Assembly: GCA_024693545.1 (NCBI GenBank)
Contig: JAILKT010000099.1
Location: 1 to 40,509 of the forward strand
Direction: 5' to 3'
DNA from: Lachnospiraceae bacterium
Lineage (GTDB): Bacteria; Bacillota; Clostridia; Lachnospirales; Lachnospiraceae
DNA length: 40,509 bases
Shown: in pieces, positions 16,187 through 22,835 of the stretch
Layout of the letters: each line of letters begins with the position of its first letter
Position numbering within the stretch: position 1 is the stretch's first letter
The notes under the pieces: generated by a model
What the model was told of the DNA's origin: nothing
The model's database searches: none
The model's input: only the letters and a program-made list of their open reading frames with translations
Program-made: the position numbers and the translations under genes

Positions 16187-18214
16187 ATGAATCTGAATTC
16201 GGAAATATCATCAATAAAAGGTGTCGGAGCGGTCAAAGCCGAAGCATTTAACAAGCTCGGGATCATGACCGTAAACGACCTTATCATGCATTTCCCCAGA
16301 GCATACGATATTTTCATGCCTCCGGTAAGTATCGGCAAGCTGCGTAACGGCTATGTCGAAACGATTGAAGTTACCGTTACTTCATCGGCAAGGATCATAC
16401 CACAGAGCGGAAAGCGCAGTATAGTCATGCTGAATGTAAGGGAAGGCACCGAGACAGCAACGCTTATGTGGTTTAATATGCCTTTTATCAGAAAAACACT
16501 TGTCCCCGGCAAATGCCTATGCTTCAGAGGACGTGTTTCCATGCGCGGGAAAAGCACTTATATGGTTCAGCCGCAGGTCTACACCCCCATACAATATCAA
16601 AAGCTTTCAGGACTTATGCAGCCCGTATATAAGCTTTCTGCGGGCCTTACAAATGAGTTTATCCGAAAAACCATTTCCGGATTGTCTGCGGTCATAAAAA
16701 GCGAAGTAAAGGATTTTATCCCGCCCAAAGACAGAAAAGCATTTTCTGTAATGGAAAGATCTCAGGCTCTTATGTCAATTCATATGCCGCCCGGCGGAGA
16801 AGAATATCTTGAAGCAAGAAGAAGGCTTTCTTTCGACGAACTTTTGGGATTTGCATATGATATAAGAACGCTCAGAGATGAGGAAAGATTAAAGAAAAAG
16901 GTATGTTCGGATAAAGAGATCGGGATCTGTGATAAATTTTTAAAAGGACTGCCGTTTGAACCCACGAAAGCCCAGAAAGAGGCCATAGAAGATGTTGTCA
17001 GAGACATGACGGAGGATCTTTTCTCGACAAGGCTGATACAGGGTGACGTAGGCTGCGGAAAAACTTTGGTGGCCATGTACGCATTGCTTGCATGTGCGTT
17101 GACAGGGAAAAACGCATGCTGCCTTGCACCTACCCAGGTGCTTGCGACTCAGCATTACAGGGACATGAAGGAGGCATTTGAGCCCTACGGAGTTGAAGTT
17201 GTCCTATATGTGGGAGGACTGACGAAGAAGGAAAAAGAAGCGAGAAAGGCTCTTAAGGGGTGCGTGATAGTCGGAACTCATGCGATCCTCAGAGACGAGG
17301 CTATGATCGGCGACCCCGGCTGCGTGGTAATAGACGAACAGCATCGATTCGGTGTAAAACAAAGGGAGTACTTCATGCGTAAGAAGGAAAGACCTTATAC
17401 TCTTGTTATGAGCGCAACGCCTATTCCCAGGTCACTCGCGATGGTAATGTACGGCGACAGAAATGTATCCGTGATAGATGAGATGCCGGCCGGAAGACTA
17501 AAGATTAAAAACTGTGTTGTCGGACCGGAAAAAAGAGATACCACTTACGATTTCATTGCTGCGCGTGTTGCGGAGGGAAGGCAGGCCTATGTCATATGTC
17601 CGATGATAGAAGAAAGCGAGGAGCTTGATGCTTCAAATGTTACGGATTATGCGGAAGAACTCAGAAAAATATATAAAGACAGGAATATAACGGTCGGATG
17701 TCTCCATGGAAGAATGAAGGCACAGGAAAAAGAAGAAGTCCTCGATGCATTTTACAGAGGAGAGACAGATGTTCTTGTTTCTACAACTGTAGTTGAAGTT
17801 GGAGTAAATGTTCCCAATGCCACGGTAATGGTGGTAGAAAACGCCGAGCGATTTGGCCTTGCACAGCTTCACCAGTTGCGCGGACGTATAGCCAGGAGTA
17901 CATATCAGGGTTATTGTGTATTTATCAAAAATGCCTCAAGCGAGCTGATAGACAAAAGGCTTGAAATCCTTGTCAAATATAATGATGGAATGCTTGTGGC
18001 TCAGAAAGATCTTGAACTGAGAGGTCCGGGCGATATGTTTGGTGTACAGCAGAGCGGCGATATGACCTTCAGGATCGCCGACATAGTATCGGATTCACAG
18101 ATCCTAAAGGATGCGATCGATTATATCGATTCTCTTGATGATAAGGGGATCATCAGCCTTTTGGAAAAGACAAAAGGAATCATATCTGTTAATACCACCG
18201 CGGATGTGTTATAA
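16187..18214 (+). CDS. recG: ATP-dependent DNA helicase RecG
   Basis: RecG reverses stalled replication forks and moves Holliday junctions. The 675-residue length is normal. The N-terminal wedge/OB domain (about 1-240) begins ISSIKGVGAVKAEAFNKLGI. The helicase core has the Q-like PTKAQKEAIEDV near 263, Walker A GDVGCGKT at 286-293, DEQHRFG at 383-389, MSATPIPRSLAM near 409, and LHGRMKAQEKE plus the QLHQLRGRIARS motif VI near 562. The TRG region near the C-terminus is present (DLELRGPGDMFGVQQSG). AAGGAG at 16173-16178 serves ATG 16187; another ATG at 16183 is out of frame and closes early. Confidence 0.96.
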   Translation: MNLNSEISSIKGVGAVKAEAFNKLGIMTVNDLIMHFPRAYDIFMPPVSIGKLRNGYVETIEVTVTSSARIIPQSGKRSIVMLNVREGTETATLMWFNMPFIRKTLVPGKCLCFRGRVSMRGKSTYMVQPQVYTPIQYQKLSGLMQPVYKLSAGLTNEFIRKTISGLSAVIKSEVKDFIPPKDRKAFSVMERSQALMSIHMPPGGEEYLEARRRLSFDELLGFAYDIRTLRDEERLKKKVCSDKEIGICDKFLKGLPFEPTKAQKEAIEDVVRDMTEDLFSTRLIQGDVGCGKTLVAMYALLACALTGKNACCLAPTQVLATQHYRDMKEAFEPYGVEVVLYVGGLTKKEKEARKALKGCVIVGTHAILRDEAMIGDPGCVVIDEQHRFGVKQREYFMRKKERPYTLVMSATPIPRSLAMVMYGDRNVSVIDEMPAGRLKIKNCVVGPEKRDTTYDFIAARVAEGRQAYVICPMIEESEELDASNVTDYAEELRKIYKDRNITVGCLHGRMKAQEKEEVLDAFYRGETDVLVSTTVVEVGVNVPNATVMVVENAERFGLAQLHQLRGRIARSTYQGYCVFIKNASSELIDKRLEILVKYNDGMLVAQKDLELRGPGDMFGVQQSGDMTFRIADIVSDSQILKDAIDYIDSLDDKGIISLLEKTKGIISVNTTADVL

Positions 18215-18215
18215 T
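18207..18215 (+). promoter_or_regulatory. Extended -10 promoter at the end of recG
   Basis: TGT-TATAAT gives a perfect TATAAT box (18210-18215) with a TG extension, overlapping the recG stop codon. No good -35 is seen at 16-18 bases. If used, transcription would begin near 18222 and give the AAA+ gene a folded leader of about 200 bases. Confidence 0.45.
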
Positions 18216-18401
18216 GACACCCAGATTAAACCAAAGTCAGAAACTTATCAAGCTTGCTTGAAATAAGTTTTTGACTTTGGGTTAACCGTTACACACACCG
18301 AGAAGAAGCGATTTACGAAGAAAATCGCGGGATTCGAGGTGTGTGGAAGGATTACGGGAGCAGCGAAGCTGCGAAGTAATCCGTGGGTGTCATATTTTTT
18401 T
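18214..18401 (+). other. Multibranched inverted-repeat element or structured RNA leader
   Basis: The 205-base gap between recG and the AAA+ gene is almost fully accounted for by nested pairings. An outer stem pairs 18214-18223 with 18384-18393 (ATGACACCCA / TGGGTGTCAT, 10 perfect pairs). It encloses three hairpins. The first spans 18226-18285: TTAA, CCAAAGTCA, AAACTTAT and CAAG arms, one G-T pair, one mismatch, a two-base bulge and a CTTG loop. The second has outer stem CACACACC / GGTGTGTG (18292-18299, 18338-18345) and inner stem GCGATTT / AAATCGC (18308-18314, 18322-18328). The third has GGATTAC / GTAATCC (18349-18355, 18376-18382) and GCAGC-GAA-GCTGC inside. Seven T bases follow at 18395-18401. 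It may be a cis-regulatory RNA, a small RNA with its own terminator, or a small inverted-repeat mobile element. I do not recognise a known family. Confidence 0.6.
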
Positions 18402-18407
18402 AACAAG

Positions 18408-18413
18408 AAGGAG
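18408..18413 (+). promoter_or_regulatory. Shine-Dalgarno setting ATG 18420 of the AAA+ gene
   Basis: AAGGAG lies 6 bases before ATG 18420. A longer in-frame reading from GTG 18339 begins inside the structured element and has no ribosome site, so 18420 is the start. Confidence 0.85.
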
Positions 18414-18419
18414 CGAAAA

Positions 18420-19982
18420 ATGGCGCATTCGTATTCAAGAGCACAACTTGATGCTATAGCCCGTGATAATTACGGACTTCTTGTTTCGTATTGCAATATT
18501 CTCGAATCCGAAGGCTACTGGAGTACTCCGGGCAGCATTCTGCATCAGTCGATCCGTTCGATCCTCGATATGTATGTACAGACCGTACTGATCCGTTTCG
18601 CTCTTTATTGTCAGAAACTCGGCTCCGAAGAAAGAAAATTTATTGCAAATGTCACGGATACAAACGTCTACGAGATATCCTCCGATGATGATGTCAGTGA
18701 CAGAGTGCTGGCGGAAACCCAAAGATTTTATGAATCTCCGCCCATACTACTTCAGCTTTGCGGGCTGCGTGACAATCGCTGCGGATCGGGGCTTATCGGC
18801 CTTTTCTTTGACGCACTTCTGAATATAGAACTGTCAATGGCCTTTATCGATACAGTTAAAACCGGGTTTGTGGCTTCCTTTATACATGATTATTTTGTTA
18901 AGGTGGAGGCGTTCCTTGGATCGAGCTCGAATTACAGCGCTATTGTAAATGAAAGATATATTTTTAAGAAACTTTGCGATGATTCGCTTGAAAAGAGTGC
19001 GGGCTTTTTAAAGGAATCCGGAGAAAGCTTTGAAAATTATGTAAATACTTATATCTATTCCGGAACAGCAAGACCTCTTGCCGCGAGAGCCACGCTTACC
19101 TCCGAAACCGAAGAGGAGGAGGCCGCAGAGACCGCCGAAGTGAAGGAAGAGCCAAAACAGGAAGAAAAGAAACAGGAAAGTCCGCTCGAAAAACTTTTGA
19201 TCGAACTTAACAGCCTTGTGGGACTTGCCTCAGTCAAAGAAGAAGTGAATACGCTCATAAATCTTATCAAAGTCAGAAATATGCGTAAGGAGCGCGGCCT
19301 TCCGCTGATGGATATGAGTTTCCATATGGTATTTATGGGAAATCCCGGAACCGGAAAGACAACGGTTGCAAGACTTATTTCTAAAATATATAAAGAACTG
19401 GGACTTCTTTCAAAAGGAACGCTTGTTGAAACAGACCGATCCGGTCTTGTTGCGGGATATGTCGGTCAGACGGCCCTCAAGGTTCGAGACGTGGTTCACA
19501 AAGCACTTGGCGGAGTACTTTTTATTGATGAGGCATATTCGCTTGCTTCGGATACTCAAAACGACTTCGGTGATGAAGCTATAGAAACGCTTGTCAAACT
19601 TATGGAAGATCACAGAGATGATCTTGTGGTCATAGTTGCGGGCTATACCGATGATATGAAGAGATTTCTGAAGAGAAACCAGGGACTTGTGTCACGTTTT
19701 AATAAATATTTTTATTTTAACGATTATGATGATGAAGAGCTTCTTGCCATACTTGTTTCGATGGCAAAGGGGGCCGGATATGAGTTCTCGGAAGGGGCTT
19801 TGGCGAAGACCGAAAAAATACTTTCAAAGATGGATTCCAATGAGAAATATAAATTCGGAAATGCCAGAGGGATACGTAATATGTTTGAAAGAATGGTCAC
19901 ATCACAGGCCAACAGAGTCTGTATGATCGATGACCCCGGAGTGGAGGAACTTTGCAGCATCCTGGAAGAGGATGTACACTGA
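18420..19982 (+). CDS. AAA+ ATPase of the CbxX/SpoVK type with an unrecognised N-terminal domain
   Basis: The protein has 520 residues. Residues 1-225 form a mostly helical domain I do not recognise. Residues about 228-255 are an acidic, low-complexity linker of Glu, Lys, Ala and Gln. The AAA+ module (about 260-520) has LVGLASVKEEV, Walker A GNPGTGKTT near 307, GYVGQTALKVRDVV, Walker B GGVLFIDEAYSL near 365, the VIVAGYTDDM sensor region, and FGNARGIRNMFE. This matches the CbxX/CfqX and SpoVK group, hexameric remodelling ATPases such as CbbX (Rubisco activase) and EccA. Its substrate is unknown here. The long structured leader upstream suggests regulated expression. A hairpin separates it from the next gene. 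Confidence 0.87.
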   Translation: MAHSYSRAQLDAIARDNYGLLVSYCNILESEGYWSTPGSILHQSIRSILDMYVQTVLIRFALYCQKLGSEERKFIANVTDTNVYEISSDDDVSDRVLAETQRFYESPPILLQLCGLRDNRCGSGLIGLFFDALLNIELSMAFIDTVKTGFVASFIHDYFVKVEAFLGSSSNYSAIVNERYIFKKLCDDSLEKSAGFLKESGESFENYVNTYIYSGTARPLAARATLTSETEEEEAAETAEVKEEPKQEEKKQESPLEKLLIELNSLVGLASVKEEVNTLINLIKVRNMRKERGLPLMDMSFHMVFMGNPGTGKTTVARLISKIYKELGLLSKGTLVETDRSGLVAGYVGQTALKVRDVVHKALGGVLFIDEAYSLASDTQNDFGDEAIETLVKLMEDHRDDLVVIVAGYTDDMKRFLKRNQGLVSRFNKYFYFNDYDDEELLAILVSMAKGAGYEFSEGALAKTEKILSKMDSNEKYKFGNARGIRNMFERMVTSQANRVCMIDDPGVEELCSILEEDVH

Positions 19983-20005
19983 AAAATAAAATAATTCGCA
20001 GAGGA

Positions 20006-20034
20006 AAAAGAAAGCACTCCGTGAGCTTTCTTTT
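20006..20034 (+). terminator. Hairpin with T run after the AAA+ gene
   Basis: A 10-bp stem (AAAAGAAAGC / GCTTTCTTTT) encloses a 9-base loop at 20016-20024. The right arm ends in four T bases, followed directly by the AGGAGG ribosome site of the next gene. It may act as a weak terminator or attenuator between the two genes. Confidence 0.45.
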
Positions 20035-20049
20035 AGGAGGGAAAACAAT

Positions 20050-22080
20050 ATGGCGGCGGTTGCTTATATCGCTCTATGCATACTTACGGGATATGTGATA
20101 TCTACCGCGGTACTGCCTTTGAAGCATGCCGAAACGGTCAGTTTTAAGGGGATGGACACCGGTCTTTCACAGCTTTTTTACAGGCTCCCGCTCTGGTTCA
20201 TTACCGGAACGATGACGCTGACATGGCTGACGTATATTATCGCATGTATTATGTCGGAACAGAACGATCCGCTGTTTTTGGCTAATACGATAGTATTTGC
20301 GACAGCGTTTGCCGGCATTGTGTTTGGGTTCATCATTTTGTTCAGAAAGAAAAGGATCCCGTTTCTCAGTGAGTTCGGAAAAATATCTCATAATGAGATA
20401 ATTTCTGTGATCCTGATTGTTTCCGTTGTATGTTATCTGATGTATCTTACATTCCACATAAACGGCAACGAACTCTTTACGGGCGGAAGTGTATTCAGTG
20501 ATTTTACGCCCCATCTTTCAATGATCAGATCGTTTTCGCGTATGGACAATTTCCCGACCGTTTATACTGTAGTTGCCGGAGACGATGTGAGATATCACTT
20601 TATGTTTGAATTCCTTGTCGGAAACCTTGAATATCTGGGTATGAGGATCGATGTGGCATTTAATACGGTAAGTGCGATGAGCCTTATCTCGATGTTCAGC
20701 CTTATTTACGTGCTGGCTGTAAGGATCACCGGACGAAAGCTTGCGGGCGGTCTTACCGTTCTTTTTGTAGCATTCCGCAGCTCGTGGACATTCTTCACAT
20801 ATCTTGCGGGATTTTCGGATTACGGTTCCATGATAAAGGGTATCGCCGGAAACGAGGAATTTATCGGAATCACCGCCAATGAGGACTGGGGCCTTTGGAA
20901 CCTCAACGTATATCTTAACCAGAGACACTTTTCATTTTCCATATGCGTGATGATCATTGCTTTATTGATCTTTATGCCTGCGCTTGAACAGACATTTGAA
21001 GAAATGAAGGGAAAATGGTCGATTAAAAACTTTTTTACGGTCGATCTTTTCTCAAAAAAAGGTTTTGCGGCACAGGAGGTAGCGGCGCCTGTATTTGCCG
21101 GGCTCCTGCTCGGAGCGACGGCTTTCTTTAACGGCGCGGTGCTGATCGGAACATTTGTTATCCTGTTTGTTATGGCCGTAGTATCAATGCGCAGGTTTGA
21201 ATATCTGATTTGTGCGGTTATAGCGCTCGGCCTTTCTCTTGTCCAAAGCTCTGTATTTGTAAACGGGTCTGTCCTGAGCACTTCTGTAAGGCCGGGCTTC
21301 CTTAGTGAATCAACTACGATATTCGGGATCGGAGAGTATCTTTTCCTTCTTCTCGGAATACTTCCGTTTATACTACTATGTGCATTTATAAAGAGTGATA
21401 CATGTGCAAGGTGGATGATGATAAGCGCAGGCTGTCTTATCGCACTTTCGTTTGTTTTCTCGCTTACGCCCGATATAGCGGTAAATCATAAGTATATAAT
21501 GCTCGCGATCATGATACTTGATATATATGCGGCCGGGTTTATCTGTAATATGCTGAGTGACAAACGGATCACGGTCAGGCTCACGGCTGTTTTGGCCGGT
21601 ATATTTATGACGGTGACCGGCATTTTTGATTTCTCCACCATCCTTAATAAAAACACGGATGACAATGCGATAGTTACGGAAAACGACAACAAGATCATGC
21701 AGTTTGTAAATGAGAACTGCAGCAGCGAAGATGTATTTCTGACTGCCAATTATTTCCTTGACGGAGGAGAAGGAAGCTATATGATCCTTTCCGGTGCATC
21801 TCTGTATCTGGCCTGGCAGTACTACGGATGGTCCGCAGGTTATGATACGGAACAGCGGGATCTCGTGGCGGCAAACATTTATGATGCGCAGGAGCCCGAA
21901 ATACTTAAGCAAATGGTACGAGCGGCGGGAATAGATTATATCGTTGTCGCTCCCGCAAACAGGACAAGCGAGTACTACGAGCTGAACGAGGAAATGATCT
22001 CGTCTGTTTATCCTGCCGCTTTCTCGATAGGAGAAGGCGAAGAAAAGGTTACGATATACAAAACGGGAGACGTTAAGTAA
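20050..22080 (+). CDS. Large polytopic membrane protein, GT-C glycosyltransferase-like
   Basis: The 676-residue protein has about a dozen hydrophobic helices between residues 1 and 535. An early external loop contains FSDFTPHLSMIRSF (near 152-165), with an acidic residue where GT-C enzymes keep catalytic Asp or Glu. YHFMFEFLVGNLEYLG follows near 178-193. A soluble C-terminal part (about 545-676) is probably extracytoplasmic. This C-terminal part parallels that of the DUF2298-type protein two genes downstream: a FVNENxxxxDVF start, an aromatic WQYYGW patch, then MVRAAGIDYIVVAPANR. It is likely a paralogous polyprenyl-phosphate-sugar dependent transferase, but no family name is certain. AGGAGG at 20035-20040 precedes ATG 20050. 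Confidence 0.75.
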   Translation: MAAVAYIALCILTGYVISTAVLPLKHAETVSFKGMDTGLSQLFYRLPLWFITGTMTLTWLTYIIACIMSEQNDPLFLANTIVFATAFAGIVFGFIILFRKKRIPFLSEFGKISHNEIISVILIVSVVCYLMYLTFHINGNELFTGGSVFSDFTPHLSMIRSFSRMDNFPTVYTVVAGDDVRYHFMFEFLVGNLEYLGMRIDVAFNTVSAMSLISMFSLIYVLAVRITGRKLAGGLTVLFVAFRSSWTFFTYLAGFSDYGSMIKGIAGNEEFIGITANEDWGLWNLNVYLNQRHFSFSICVMIIALLIFMPALEQTFEEMKGKWSIKNFFTVDLFSKKGFAAQEVAAPVFAGLLLGATAFFNGAVLIGTFVILFVMAVVSMRRFEYLICAVIALGLSLVQSSVFVNGSVLSTSVRPGFLSESTTIFGIGEYLFLLLGILPFILLCAFIKSDTCARWMMISAGCLIALSFVFSLTPDIAVNHKYIMLAIMILDIYAAGFICNMLSDKRITVRLTAVLAGIFMTVTGIFDFSTILNKNTDDNAIVTENDNKIMQFVNENCSSEDVFLTANYFLDGGEGSYMILSGASLYLAWQYYGWSAGYDTEQRDLVAANIYDAQEPEILKQMVRAAGIDYIVVAPANRTSEYYELNEEMISSVYPAAFSIGEGEEKVTIYKTGDVK

Positions 22081-22110
22081 TTAATACTTGTAGTAAAAAA
22101 GGAGAAGGTT

Positions 22111-22821
22111 ATGGAAAAGCTGTATGCGATCATTCCCGCATATAATGAGCAGGACAATATCAGGAAAGTTATCCGTGACTGGTATGATGTTATAGCGGCA
22201 ACGGGTCCTGAAAGCCGACTTGTCGTTATCGATGACGGAAGCAGGGACGATACCTTTAAGATCATGCAGGAAGAAGCGGCTGACAAGCCTGCTTTGATCG
22301 CACTTCACAAAGATAATTCCGGTCACGGCGCCACAATACTGTTCGGATATCGTTATGCGCTCGAAAACGGAGCAAGCTTTATTTTTCAGACGGATTCCGA
22401 CGGGCAGACGCTTCCCTCAGAATTTGATCTTTTTTACAAAAGACGTTATGAATACGAGTATCTTATAGGACACAGGAAGAACAGACAGGACGGCTTTTTC
22501 AGGATCGTCACCAACAGAGTTCTGCGCTATGTGGTCAGGGCGGTATTCTCGATCGATCTTAAAGATATAAACACCCCTTACAGACTTATGACGGCTCCGC
22601 TTCTCGAAGATTGTCTCAGGTATATTCCGAATGATTTCAATCTTTCCAACGTATTGCTTACCGTCGTGGCGGCGAGAAGAGGATATACGGGCCTTTATAT
22701 ACCTGTTACGTTCAGAAACAGACAGGGAGGAAAGAACTCGATAAACGTTAAAAAGATTTTTAAGATCGGCATAAAAGCACTTAAGGATTTTACAGCCGTT
22801 AATAAATCGCTTGAAAACTGA
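22111..22821 (+). CDS. GT2 glycosyltransferase, DPM1-like polyprenyl-phosphate sugar synthase
   Basis: The 236-residue protein is a single GT-A domain with no membrane helices. It begins YAIIPAYNEQDNI and has the nucleotide-binding acidic motif VVIDDGSRDDT (Asp41-Asp42) and the metal-binding DSDGQ at 95-99. The NTPYRLM segment near 157 and RxxGxNSIN near 211-217 are typical of the dolichol-phosphate mannose synthase subgroup. Such enzymes move a sugar from a nucleotide donor to a polyprenyl phosphate on the inner face of the membrane. It lies 30 bases after one GT-C-like gene and 14 bases before another, so its product is probably their donor; this is inference. The ribosome site is AAAGGAGAAGG. 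Confidence 0.88.
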   Translation: MEKLYAIIPAYNEQDNIRKVIRDWYDVIAATGPESRLVVIDDGSRDDTFKIMQEEAADKPALIALHKDNSGHGATILFGYRYALENGASFIFQTDSDGQTLPSEFDLFYKRRYEYEYLIGHRKNRQDGFFRIVTNRVLRYVVRAVFSIDLKDINTPYRLMTAPLLEDCLRYIPNDFNLSNVLLTVVAARRGYTGLYIPVTFRNRQGGKNSINVKKIFKIGIKALKDFTAVNKSLEN

Positions 22822-22835
22822 GTAGGAGTTATCGG

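Noticed and set aside
18339-18419. A longer N-terminus for the AAA+ ATPase from GTG 18339
   Set aside because: It would code through the third hairpin and T run of the structured element, has no ribosome site, and ATG 18420 has a perfect one.
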